A stretch of 64,000 nucleotides of DNA from Cryptomeria japonica (Eukaryota; Streptophyta; Pinopsida; Cupressales; Cupressaceae), in NCBI RefSeq assembly GCF_030272615.1, contig NC_081412.1:38136911-38200910 (forward strand). Direction: 5' to 3'. Below the pieces are notes generated by a model. It did no database searches. It saw nothing but the letters and a program-made list of their open reading frames with translations, and was not told the DNA's origin. How positions within the stretch are numbered: position 1 is the stretch's first letter; each line of letters opens with the position of its first letter. The translations under genes and the position numbers were made by a program. Positions 44,808-57,260 of this stretch are shown here, piece after piece.

Positions 44808-47800
44808 ATGAGATCAAATCAATGCAGGAAGAGGCAAAGGAAGGTTCTGACTACTGAGGAGATTGCAACAAATAGGGAGAAGAAGGCAATGCATCAATGA
44901 GAGAGAAGATCAAGAATGAGACAAGGAGCTTCAAGTTCCACAATCATTTCAGAAGAGGAGAACATCAATGAGACCATAAATGCTGATGAAGGAAATACAA
45001 TAGAACCATTTAATTCAGGTGCATCTTCTAATCCATTATTGGATACATGTATGTCTTCACAACCCTATGTTTTTTCTCATGAAGAAATTGGTGATATGAT
45101 AGAAGCAGGTTACTTATTAAATGAAATGCCAATTGAAAATCAAACCCCAAATGAAATTAGAACTCAAGTTGAAATTGAAATTGAAATCCAAATTGAAACC
45201 CCAAATGAAACTAGATCTCAACTTGAAACTGAAATTGAAACTGAACTTGAAACTCCAAATGAAATTGAAAATCCACCCACAACTAAAACCAATAATGTGT
45301 ATGTAGACATGGAAACACCAATTGAAAATGAAACATGTTTGAATGATAATCAAACGAATGAAAATTTTGAAATTAAAAGTGATGTACTAGACAACCTTCC
45401 TGGCTTGGTTTCATGGAGATAGATTAGGACACATGCAAATAGATTGTTTAGACATTTTTTTTATAATACGAAATTTGGATTTCAATGTCAATTAATGGTA
45501 CAACTAGTTAAAATGACTAAAATGCGAAAAGTGATGAAGAAGTTAGGCTTTTATGTCAAACCCAAGAAGAAGGACGAGTCTTTAAAACAAGTTGTATGGA
45601 CTGCTGCTAGCGCCTTTGATACAATTGGAAAGAAAAGTCTTTCTAAAGATAAAAATGCGGCACAACGGGCAATAACAACTTTAGTAAGCCAAACAACTTC
45701 TAATAAAATAATGATGAGTAACATAAGTGGATATCTTAATATTCATCGCAAAACTTTGTCAAGAGCTATAAAAAGAAGAGTTAATTTTGAAAGTGATCCG
45801 ACAAACAAATTGTGGACTTTTAGTGGTAGACTACCAAGGTTTGATATGAAACTTACTGGTGAAGTCAAAAATTTGATCAAAAAATTCTGGCATGATAATA
45901 CGAGAGTATCACCTAATGTTAGAGATGTTCTTAAATTAAGAGTTGGGTCAAAAATTTGTGATCCACATCCAAAAAACCTATTGGACATGACTCAAATTGA
46001 ATTTTACAAAAAAATTTTGGATGATAAGGTGTTGACTATTACCATTTGTCAAAGGTCTTTTGAAAAGTGTAACCCTTGGTATGTTTGAATTAACAAGGAA
46101 AGAGTCACATGTTGTTGCAAAACTCATGTTCAATTTCGCTACCATTATGATGTATTTCGATATATACGTGTTACCATGCATAGTAATGGAATGTTCCAAG
46201 AATGTGGTATAAATATACCACCTAAAACTATAAATGAGTTTATATCAAGTTTGTTTTGCAACCCACTAAATGAGCAAAAATTTCTTTTCAATGCATGTGT
46301 TTCTGGTGTATGTGATATATGTGGCAATCTTGCATTGTTGGATGAATGTTTGCATGAAAATATTTCAAATGATTTTGGACAACAATTAGTTGATGTTAAA
46401 AGATTTAAAACTATTGAGTATCCACTGAAGGATGGAAAGGTTGGAAAACGATGTGATCTAATCACTGAAAAAGTTAGTGTTCATGCATTTATGAATGAAT
46501 TTAAGAGTAACATCATACCTAAATATGTTAAACACACTCAAAATGCTAGATGGCTCGATGGTCAGTTTTGAATATGTAAGGATACATTTCATGTTGGTAG
46601 TATACTTTCGGTTGTTAACTTTGCAGAGAACTACATGCTTGCACTGCAAGATGGGGTCCAATCACAATACTACAATTCAGTGCAAGTATCGATTTTTGTC
46701 CATATTGTCTATAGGCATGCACCAGATAGTACAAAAGAGGATCACAAAATTTTGAGAGAGTACCATTTCTATATGAGTGATAATAAATTACACTCATCTA
46801 AGTTTGTCCAGTATTGCTTCAAGACATTTTTTCAGAATTTGAGGGAGAGAGAAATCCAGATGACGCAATATCTAATATGGCCTGATAATTGCATAGGGCA
46901 ATTCAAGAATGCTAGAATTTTTTATTGGTTGAGTAGGATTCATAAGAAAACTAATATCGAACACATGTGGAGTTTTTTTTAGGCTGGACATAGGAAAGGA
47001 GAACATGATGATGCTGGTGCATGTGTTAAGAAAGCCCTTTGCAGAGAGCAACTCAAATTCGAGGAAAAGGCTAAATTTAAAAATGCAAGTGCAATTGTGG
47101 ATTGGTGTAGTGCAAATTTATCCATAGGATCAAGTCAGAACTCTACAATTAGACGTTTCTTCTGGCTAGTTAAAAAGGAGAATATCCTTCCAAGATATGA
47201 TTGTGATACAATCAATGGGTCAGCTAGATGGCATTCATTTAAGAGTTCTAATTCTAGCACTTGGACTATATGGACTAGAGAGCTTGCATGTTTTTATCAA
47301 TTTTGTGTTGCAGATGAATGTGAAGAATGTGAGAATACGGAATGGGTCGAAGAATGGCAACACAAATCCTTAACACCTAGTGAGACACAATATGAAGATG
47401 TTAGAATAAATGAAGACCCAGATCATGCATTTGCATCAGAAGATTATGATCGCGTTTCAAACCTCATACAACTTGGTAATTTAATTCAATTTCTTGTTTA
47501 TAACTTTAAATTATATATTTATATGTATTGTCATATAATTTATGATTGTATTTGAATTGTAAATTCTAACAATTTTTATTTCTACATGTACTTAAATTTG
47601 TTTTCTATGGCATGTGTATGTTGTTGTTGCACTTGAGGATAATGATGAGTAGGTTGAGTATTGGCTAGCTAGATGTGTAGAACTTAAGAAAAAGTTGATA
47701 TGTTATCAAGTAGATGATGATGGTTTTCAGTATCTAGTTGGGTCTACTGTGGTAATTGGCACATGGCTACGCAAATACTTAACAAGAAGGAATGACTTAC

Positions 47801-47995
47801 CAGCTTATGGAGACTACCAATCAAAAAAAGAAGATTATACACTATTCTCATTTAATGGTGGCAACAAACATCAAATTAGAAAGATACAAAGGTAGACCCG
47901 CTAATAAGGTATTGTGGACACTTTCAGTAGAAGAGCATGAGGCAATCATAGATGCATTGCAAAATAGAGAGGATGGAAATGGTACATTAGGTTGA
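44808..47995 (+). pseudogene. Large ORF resembling a DDE transposase, family not identified
   Basis: One frame runs without a frameshift from an ATG at 44,808 to about 47,474 (some 890 codons), broken only by stops at 44,898 (TGA), 45,420 (TAG), 46,086 (TGA), 46,569 (TGA) and 46,980 (TAG), all of which fit CGA/CAG decay. A further part (47,640-47,995) follows an intron-like gap that starts at a GT (47,475), and carries a TAG and one frameshift. Regions: basic N-terminus (RKRQRKVL); acidic repeat with IETE/LETE units (45,130-45,290); helical region (45,500-46,080); Cys-rich part (CNPWYV, CCCKTH, CVSGVCDICGN, 46,060-46,330); then VNFAENY, QSQYYNSVQVSIFVHIVYR, LIWPDNCIGQFKNA and GHRKGEHDDAG. Asn at 46,617, Asp at 46,884 and Glu at 47,001 are spaced like a DDE core (about 88 and 38 residues between), with the first Asp replaced by Asn here. 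The last motifs recall uncharacterised animal transposase-like proteins with a DG/DN..QFK signature, from memory only. Confidence 0.6.
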
Positions 47996-47996
47996 A

Positions 47997-49435
47997 TCAA
48001 ATTTATATGCATGTAAGTTTGTGTTACTTGTGTGAACTCTTTTATATTTAATCATGATAATTGTTTTTCTTTGTCCCTTTAACATTGTATTTGTCTACAT
48101 TTGATACAATTTTATTGTAATCTCTTCATAGATTAATTGTAAGTTCAAAGATAGAATTATGTCTAAAATAGAATTATCAGTTCAAAGATAAGGTTTATTC
48201 GTAGTCATATAAGAACTATCACTATTCCTTGTACCATTCCTCATTATCATTGTATGACAACTCTATATTTATAGTGTGATTTTTTATTTTACTACCATTC
48301 TATTGCCTCCTATCTCTCACTCTCTTTAGCCATCCTCCATTCTATCCATGCTTTTCATACCACTACTATCCGCACTTATAAACCTTCAATACACTAGTAA
48401 AGTAGTGTGGTCAATTTAAGAGGAAAGTGGATACTATGTAGCTCTTACTCTATTACACATTTTGCATTCGATGTTGTTACACACTCATTGCCCAATGGCT
48501 TTATTATAGATATATAAATGAATTATATTATGGAAAAGGAGGTCACAATGTTCACCTACCATCTTTCAATGATAAATGTATAGATATTGCATATGAAGAT
48601 AAATTCTAACCTAAATTACTTTCATGAACTCTATGGACTATACTCTTGAATGCTTCTAATCCTTAGCTCTTATATTTCTATCCATTATTTTGATGAGTTA
48701 GCTATCATTTTCTTACAATAAGCATGCATCAATATGGGCTTAGAAATAACTAACTAATTTTACTAAATATTTTTGGAGACATAATGAGTCAAATAATGAC
48801 TATAGCATTAGCTTCTCAATATCTATGTGGTAGGATTTAGGTGTACAGGTAAGAAATATTGAACTCTAACTATTTGAATGTAATAGTTGGAATAGTAGGG
48901 CTTCCTTTACTTATTCCAACCCTTCAAAATGTCAAAAGAGTTATGCATTTCAAAAAGAAATTGACAAGAAATAATCTATGTCTACTTCCAATCAAATGTC
49001 TGTGACATCTATTTTGTATCACTCAAACATCAAGGGCTAGGAAATTTACAAAGCTTAGCAAATCATTGAATAATGTTCTTCAAACCTTCCTAATAATTTG
49101 GTTAGCCTTAATTCCATCAATCTATTGGATTCCTCTATGAAATTAATTTATAATTAATAATCCTTTTATAATTTTCATATCAAATTTATATGCATGTAAG
49201 TTTGTGTTACTTGTGTGAACTCTTTTAAATTTGATCATGATAATTGTTTTTCTTTGTCCCTTTAACATTGTATTTGTCTACATTTGATACAATTTTGGTT
49301 TCATAAACAACATTGTATTAGTTATCTTCTTCTTAATGTTATTTTGTGCACATTGTAATTGTGTTACAATTGAATTCTAATTTTTTATGATAAATTTATT
49401 TTATCATAATCTCTTCATAGATTAATTGTAAGTTC
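47997..49435. repeat. Direct repeat flanking ~1.05 kb (3' flank of the transposase-like ORF)
   Basis: 47,997-48,114 and 49,184-49,302 are nearly identical (both start TCAAATTTATATGCATGTAA). After the second copy extra sequence is followed by ATAATCTCTTCATAGATTAA (49,408). In the first copy the equivalent follows almost at once (48,119). So the first copy carries an internal deletion. The sequence between (48,145-49,183) holds no recognised gene. Confidence 0.8.
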
Positions 49436-49584
49436 TTGGTTTTATTATTATTTTAAGAATATGATGTTATTGTAAATTGGGATAATTATTTTATTGAATT
49501 ATAAAATGTTGCACTATAAGATGATCAATCACAATGTTCAAATATAAAGTCATAAATAGATCACATAACAAGTCATAAATAAAA

Positions 49585-49826
49585 AGTCCTATATATAATC
49601 ACATAGCAATTCTTGATGACATAATAACAAGTCTTGAAAAAATAATAATAAGGAAATGACATTAAAACAAGTCCAAATAACATAATAACAAAACAACATC
49701 ACATATATAATCACTAGAGTGCGCCAAATCACATAACAAGACCTGATATCATAATAGCAACGAAATGACATAATAAAATGTCCTATATATAATCACATAA
49801 CAACAAGTCCTATATATAATCACATA
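49585..49826. repeat. Short repeated motif TCCTATATATAATCACATA
   Basis: The motif occurs at about 49,587, 49,781 and 49,808 in a CATAACAAG-rich stretch. Confidence 0.7.
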
Positions 49827-49909
49827 ATAACAAGTCCTAGGATAACATAACAAGTGTCATCATAAAAAGTCCATAATACAATAACATGACATGATCTAAA
49901 ATATATAAT

Positions 49910-50314
49910 CTAAGAACTCGCTTGCATCTCATTTGCAGTCCTCTTCACTCCATGTGAAGGTGGCTGAGATGAATCATCCTATTGCACATGGTCCTGAGAT
50001 GCACCATCCTATGTGTGTGCAGCATCAGTATCTCTACCCTCCTTTGTAGTATCAGTGTCTCCACCCTCCTATGCAATATTAGTGTCTCCACCCTCCTATA
50101 CATTATTAAAATATTTTACATGAGAAAAATATTTAACATGATAGGAAGTTACTTGCATGGTTAGATTGGGTGAATGGGCAATATTTTCTTGTGTCAGCTT
50201 GCTCCAAGTTTTCACATGAAAATGCTTAGGAGAGGTATATAAGCAAGGTATCCTCCCTGATTTTGAGAGAGCACAAAAATAGCTTGCTGATATAGATACA
50301 AAAGGAGACACCAA
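49910..50314 (-). pseudogene. C-terminal tail of an unknown protein with EGGDT repeats
   Basis: A single minus-strand frame from 50,314 to a TAG stop at 49,910-49,912. It has an imperfect repeat EGGDTNIA / EGGDTDTT / EGRDTDAA and a polar tail ending QPPSHGVKRTANEMQASS. The interruptions within the tail are all TAG where Gln would suit the repeat, again CAG decay. The composition recalls C-termini of plant DNA-transposon proteins, but I cannot assign it. Confidence 0.4.
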
Positions 50315-51189
50315 AAAGACAACTCAATTCCAAGAGCATGAGATCAAACATTAGGGCATTGAAGATTAGGAGTAATTTGTAAATCAATACATTTGTGATG
50401 ACACCTATGATCTTCTATTCATAAATTCAACTATATTCGAGTCAACATCAATGTATCTTCATGAGCATTTCAACATCAAGAATGTCTATGAAGGTATCAT
50501 ATCAATTATTTTCAGACCTAGAGTTGCTTTGAGATTATTGTAGATTTATCTTTATCATATCAAGCTTATCATTTGTCTCCAAACCTCATTTAGAGTCTAA
50601 TCTCATATCATATCATACCATATAGTTGCTTCCACATTCTAGAATTTGCATTGCATCCTAATCTTGAGTCTCATACATTGTCATATAGCTAATCCTAGGT
50701 CAAAGATCAAAAGTACAATGACATATGCCTGTTAAGATGAGCACAAGAAAGAAGATAAATGGAATGAGAAGGAGATTTTTTTTTGGATAAAAACCTTAAT
50801 GATGAAGAACACATTAATGTTGAGGATTAGGAAGAACACAAATTGAAGCTGATGATGAAAAGGTAACCCAAGACATGTAGAGGAAGCACTTCATGATCAT
50901 AGATTCACTACACTATTTAAACAAGTTGTGAAATGTAACCCACAACATTATTTCAAAGCCTTTGTTAATGAAGGAATCAAAATAGCTTATATTTTTGACA
51001 TATCATGTTACTCACGCTAAATGTTAAATTTGTTGAATCAAGTGTGTCTAAAAATACTAAGACAAACAATTATGACCTGTTTATTTACAACCAGGTTGCA
51101 AACGTTTTACAAAGACACCAGATCCAACACCTACAAATGATCCTATTTTGGATGAACCTATATCATTAAGACAAGAGTTAGACACTCAA
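50315..51189. other. Intergenic, nothing recognised
   Basis: No support for a gene. Sequence becomes protein-like on the plus strand from about 51,190. Confidence 0.4.
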
Positions 51190-53990
51190 GAACAATAAGA
51201 CATCATCTCACAAGTTTTCTATCGAGGATATATGTCCCTATCCTTTTGATCTAAGTATTCCAATGCTACATTGTCCTAGTCATTGGGAGATACCAAAACT
51301 TGATAAATATAGAGGAAAATGGGATCCTAAGGATCACTTGAGAGAATTTTTTGTCACTACTTTAGAATTTGTCATTTATGAAACATACCTTATGATATTA
51401 TTCCCTCATAGTCTTGGAGGATGGGCTAAGAAACGGATTTCACAACTATCACCAACTATTAAGTCTTTTGAAGAATTGGCTGATAAATTTATTTCACATT
51501 ATACTTATAACTGTGAATATGAAGTGACCATGACGAACCTCTTTACCACCAAACAAAAACAAGGATAATTCTTTGTCTCATTTTTAAAAAGATGGAGACA
51601 GTTGACCAAAAGAGCACCTTACAACATTCCTAACAAACAACATCTTGATCTTTTTTATTGAAATCTAGACAAGGACACTGGAAAAGAACTTTGCCTTAAA
51701 TGTTTAGACTCCTTTGATGAAGTAATAAAAATGGGATTTCAAAATTTTGAACAAACCCTTATTGATGATGGCACTATCAAGATAAATAATGATAGAGATT
51801 ACAAGAAAAACTCAAATTCAAATGACACAACACCCTTTTAGGCTAAAAACAAGAATGTGGTTAATGATGGAGTTGTTGATGTGAAATCTACTAAAACCTC
51901 ACCACTCATTTATAACCTTAAAGGTTCATTTTCAGACAAGGGAAAAGAAAAAAAAGAGCTATCCTAAATGAAAATTTACACCATTAGGACAACCACTTGA
52001 ATTGGTATTGAAAGTGTAGTATTAATTTTTGCAAGAACTAAAGGCTCGTAATAGGGAATTTTTTTGTCACATATTATAGTTGGAGTTGATTTAATTGGCT
52101 TGTGCGCATAATGTGGAAGCATAATTAAGGCATCAAAATGTTTAGAAAAAAGCCTCAAATAAAAGCTATCTCATTAAACCTGAGTTATAGGCATACGCAC
52201 AAAATGGGTGTGTCGGACTCATGGCCTTAGAAACTTCAAAGCAAAGGCAATTGTCAATATGAAATTAAACCCCTTATAACACTATCAAAAATAAGAGAGT
52301 ATAATCCACAAGTCAAAACCCCATGTTTGAATGATAATCACTTTTGTGTGTATCATAGACACAATGGATATAAAAATGATAGTTGCAATCGAATCTAAAA
52401 TGTGATACAAGATCTTATTGATAAGAGAAAAATTGCAATTGATGGACACACCCCTTTTGGTAAATATGATTGTGAGATGTTCAAAAATCCCTTCCCTAAG
52501 CATGGAAAGGATAAAGGGAAAGCCATTAAATTTGGTGATGGTGTAAATTATACCCATGCTCAATATTACTATGTCATAACTTACATCAATGAGGTAGATA
52601 ATCATGTAAATACTTTCATTATAAAAGGCAAAGAACTTGAATGCAATGTCACCACACATAGAGGCACAGTTACCCTTCGAGTTCCTAATTCTAAACCTAC
52701 TACACCAACTTTGAGATATAACCTTATAGAACATTGAGGCACGACACCCACACAAAGTTCTATACTTGAGATTCTACACTTATCTCTTGAGCATAAAGCT
52801 ATCCTTGAAAAGCACTTTCTAATGCTACTATACCTACTAACCTACATGTAGATCAATTCCAAGCTATGATAGGACATATAGCCTCCCCTCACAATCTCAC
52901 TTTCACAAAAATTGACGATTCATCCATGCAACAACCTTATAATGTGCCCTTACATATTAATTTTTTTATACATAAAATTAAGATCAAGCCAACTTTGATA
53001 GATGGAGAAGTGGGTGTTAATATTTGTACTTTGAAAGTAAACACTAAATTAGGGTTCTCTAAGAATGCAGTGGATCCAGAAAAGAAAATCACCATCAAAG
53101 CTTATGATGAAGAGGAACGTTCATCTAAAGGATGAATTACATTACCAATTAAGGTTGGTCCTATGGTTAAGGATGTGGTTTTCCAAGTCCTCAATCTCCC
53201 TTTGACTTACAATATCGTTCTTGGAAGACCATGGATAAATGCAATGCAATTTGTTCCCTCTGCATACCATCAACATATAAAATTCCGTCACAATGGTACA
53301 AAAATAACTATACCATGAGATACAAATCCTTTTATGTATTCACAATTCCTAAGATTAAATTCACGATTACAAGGAATTGTGAAGCAGCCCCTTCTCAAGC
53401 ATATGTTTATCCTAAATATTTGAAAGCATCCACTTCTAAATCTAATGAGACTTTAAGGTCAAAATACAAGTAAAGGAATACAAGGTGGGAGAGTATTCCA
53501 TGAGTTGTGCACTTTGCATTGGAAAGTTACCATTGTCTTCTCGAAATTATGACAAACCACACATGATAGAAACCACATTAGATATTATCACTATGGTCTA
53601 TAAATTACCAACCAGTTTTACAAAATGGGAAGCACTCTATGATAAAATGAAAAAGAAGATCTCCTTGACTAGATATATAAAGATGAGAACACAGAAAAAG
53701 GATAGACTAAGAAACCAGACGTTAAAATAGAAATTAAATAATATGGAAAAATAATAGAGACAATGAAAAGGTATGGATATGATGATCACAATCCTCTTGG
53801 TCTAGAAAAGAAAGGTACACTTAAACCGATACAACATAATGGTGGAAGTAGACCTTCTGGCTTAGGCTATGACATGTAGATTGGTAATACCTTAAGTACT
53901 AAGTGCAATTCAAGTGATGCAAGAGAGTCCTCTAACACAACATGGGTTGAAGACGAGGGTACCATTGATGACATTGATGATTAAATTGTT
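51190..53990 (+). pseudogene. Ty3/Gypsy gag-protease remnant
   Basis: A retrotransposon Gag domain at 51,263-51,760 (WEIPKLDKYRGKWDPKDHLR, then ISQLSPTIKSFEELADKFI) continues through a TAA at 51,566. A Cys/His-rich segment CVYHRHNGYKNDSC follows (52,340-52,385), then linker sequence to 52,737. A retroviral-type aspartic protease region at 52,860-53,250 has LIDGEVGVNICTLK and later YNIVLGRPW in another frame. Acidic sequence ends near 53,985. Frameshifts and stops of all three kinds occur, so it is older than the other elements here. No RT, RNase H or integrase follows. The element is truncated at 54.0 kb, where minus-strand LTR-element sequence begins. Confidence 0.75.
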
Positions 53991-54675
53991 GGCATTTATG
54001 AGTATGAAGGGTTATTTATATTGAACATCTGGCAGGATTGAGATGGGGAGTGAATCATTTTGGAAATTCAAAAACAATTATTAATCAACTTATTTAACAA
54101 CATCGCTCAGTCATCAACACCAAAAGATGATTCAGAACTTCTTTTTACCTTGCAAAAATGAAGTGATTTTCTTTTTAACCTTTGCAAGAAAAAAGTGAGA
54201 TCCTTTTTAAAGCACCAAAAAAAGATGAAGTTATTTTTACCTTGTGCAACACAAAAAATTGAAAAAGTAAAGTAAAACCCTAATCTAACTCCATTAGACC
54301 TGCATGAAACATTAGCACCTACAAAACATTTTTGAAAGATTAGTCGAGATTGTGGGCTTACAAGCCTAAAATTTTCTTTTGTGTTACAAAGATTGGCTCT
54401 ATGTCTATGACAAATGTGCTAAAACGTATAGAAAATATGCCAATATAACAACTATATGCACTACAATATTGATTAAAAATACTAACAAAAATGTCAAATA
54501 CACTACAAAAATGACCTTATATGTGCTAGGAGCATTGTCAAAAGTGATAGAAGTATTGTCAATTGCACTAGAAGAGCTTTCAAATGCACCACAAGTTGTG
54601 CCAAATGCACTGGAAAATCCTACGTTCTAGGCCTGTGTGAAAATTTGTAACAAAATGTTAAAATCATGGGTTTGG
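53991..54675 (-). other. Probable leader of a minus-strand LTR element
   Basis: No ORF. On the minus strand it follows directly on a PBS-like site (54,676-54,692) and has the low-complexity ATTTG/CAATTG composition often found between PBS and gag. Near 54,040 TTGAGATGGGGAGTGAATCA resembles the start of the R2-type LTRs. Confidence 0.35.
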
Positions 54676-54692
54676 GCCCCATGGTGGGTGCC
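54676..54692 (-). other. PBS-like site of the minus-strand element
   Basis: On the minus strand TGGCACCCACCATGGGG follows an LTR-like end CATACA after a short T run. TGGYRCCCACC-type sites are common directly after Gypsy 5' LTRs in plants. Confidence 0.5.
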
Positions 54693-55622
54693 AAAAATGT
54701 ATGCCTAAAAGGTGGTTGTCAATCAATTAACAGTAGAATAATAAACATATCAATGAAACATTATATGTAAAGGATCTAATAAATAAAACAAGTTAAATAA
54801 AGAATCCTTCCAAGACATTCCATTGTCCTGTATCTCCAAGGATTCTTCAAGTCATGGCTGCTCTCAGATCATTGAGCAACTGACCTTTAGAATGAAAACC
54901 TAAAGAAGGATTGATGAGTTGATAATGATCTATATTCTAATGCAACTAAGATCTATATAGATTATAACAAAGCTTGTTATGATGTAGATTTTATGCTATG
55001 ATAATGAATTACTATGCTAACATGATATATGCTATGCTAATGATAACAATGCTTCTAAATGCTTCAACTTATGATAGAGACAAAGAGAGACAAAATCTAG
55101 ATTCTAAGATTGAAACTTGGTTACCTTTGATAATGAAGGGATGAGTCCTATTTATAGAAGAAATGGGAATTTGAGATTGAATTATCTTAACATGGGCTAG
55201 GATTGCATGAACCTCAATTAGTGTGATACTTTCAATCCAATCCTATGTTGACAAGTGTCAACATGAGAAGGCTTGAGAGGAGAGAGAATGGGAATTAAAT
55301 GCCTAAAGAGACATAATGGTTACCCTAGGGGATTTGGTTAGGGTTAGTTTTGTGGATAAATCTTTTATCCAAGGGTTAAACTCTTGTACAAGGGTTAAAG
55401 GATAACCATGGTCAAAGAAATGAATACTTGAAGAGAATTCAGTGTTAGATGAATGGTTAAGTTAGAGAAAAAGTCTCAAACCCAAGGTCAAAGATGAGTA
55501 GACCTTAAAGGCTTAGGAAGACTTTGGAGGTTAACTTGTGGAAGGGAGAAAGGCTTTAATGCATTGAGAAGTGACTCCTTCTTAATCCTTAGTTTAGAAA
55601 TGTGCAAATGTTTAGGAGGGGG

Positions 55623-57181
55623 TGGTGCAGGAGCACCCTTCTAAGGTCTTCCTCCTTTTGGTTTTTGTTGGTGTTTTGCTTCTTTAAGAAGCCATTGTAA
55701 ATGTAATAAGAGCCATGAGCTCATTGGTCTTATTTAGGTCCTAGTTTAGGTCCTAGTTTCTCAAGTCTTGGTTGAGGTTTCTTGTGGAGGAGAGGGTATG
55801 TGTGCCATTGATGAGTTTGGGGTCCTTTTAGCATGGTGGTTTCCATAGGGTAGCCCAATGTAGGCCTAGGAGTCAAGAAAAGAAACATTGCAAAAGTTGC
55901 TCAAAAGTTGCAAAAAGTTGCATGACAACTCTTCAAAGTTGTCAAGCAACTTTTCCACCTAATAGGTCAAAAACCTTAGTTTAGCATGGAGAACCCTAAT
56001 TTTGGCACCTAGGCCAAGGAAAGGATACTATATATTGTTACAAACCCTAAAATGAGGGGTTGGATGTTAGTTTTTGTATGGCCCAAGAAAAGAGACCTTG
56101 ACTGTGACTGTAATTTTGTTGCCAGTCGGTTCAAATGAAGCATCAGAGAGTGATAATGGATTGTTTTGTAGAATAAACTATGTTGAGAGCTTTGTGTTGT
56201 GTTTACTCTTCCATTTTGAGAAATTAGTTTTGTTGTGTTGTGCAGGTTTTGAGTCCTTTGTAAATATTTTGTAAAACACTCTTTCACTATCCAGTTTTGG
56301 ACTGTTTTGTGTCAATGGGTTGACAACTCCTATCCCCATTGTGGAATCACCATGAAACCATGGGGAATAGAAGTGAAAACCCTGTACATTACCTCAAAGC
56401 AAGCAAGGCCCTTGAAGATGTAGGGAAGCCATCCAAAGACCCACTCCTAGGTGAGACTGGACAATACCCGGCTAGGAAAGGTTAAGGTTGCAGAGGTCCA
56501 TGAGAGCAAGGAAGGTTAGAGGAGGATGCACCCTTTGGAGGAGTTGTAGAGGGGTGTGTGGAGAACTATTGGTGAGAAGGAGGAGCTTCCACCAATCCAG
56601 ACAAGGTGGTAAAAACACCAAACCATCACTGTGACCCTAGCAGGCCTAAAAAAACCCTCTTAAAAAACCCTTAAAAACCCCAAAATTCACCTAGGGTAGT
56701 GTACAGACACTTGGAGGCCCAAAACCTAGGAAGTTTCACAAGTTGGGTCATCGTTTGCAAGAGAGATCCCTAAAAGTCTAGAATGGAGGCCTAATTGGGC
56801 TCATTCCTTGTAGCCCTATTTTGTAGGAAAGAAGCAAAATATTGAGATCGATAACAAATAGGAAGGTCTAAACCCCTTGGGGGAACATGAATGGATGGAA
56901 AACCATGTCTAAGACCTGTCCTATCCTTGCTAGGACCTAAGAAGGTGTAGGACAAGCCAAACCCTTATTAGCCTCAATAAGGGTTCTTTTGAATCTCATG
57001 AGTAGGTGAGACCTTAGGAGAAGTATTACAAGTTGTTGGTGAGTGGATTGGGAAAGGTCAGGGGATTCCACAAGAAAGGGAAGTCCTAGAGACCCTAGGG
57101 TGTGGTTAGAACACCCGGTGATCCAAGGAAAGCATCAAAGAGCATAGACTAGGCTAGTCTACCCCATACCCATTCCCATCA
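55623..57181 (+). repeat. 5' LTR of the chromovirus (1559 bp)
   Basis: Bounded by GGGGG on the left and three bases plus the PBS on the right. TATATATTG near 56,030 is a possible TATA region for the element's transcript. Confidence 0.9.
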
Positions 57182-57184
57182 GAT

Positions 57185-57196
57185 TGGTATCAGAGC
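57185..57196 (+). other. Chromovirus primer-binding site
   Basis: TGGTATCAGAGC matches the initiator tRNA-Met complement used by many plant retrotransposons, three bases after the 5' LTR. Confidence 0.92.
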
Positions 57197-57260
57197 TAGT
57201 TAAAGATTTGGTGGACCGTGCGTGTCTCTATATTCTAGTGAATCAGTAGGGGAGAACATA

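Noticed and set aside
55623..57181. Short frames in the chromovirus LTRs (for example 56,074-56,274 and 62,237-62,491)
   Set aside because: Present in both LTRs as non-coding repeat sequence; no protein support.
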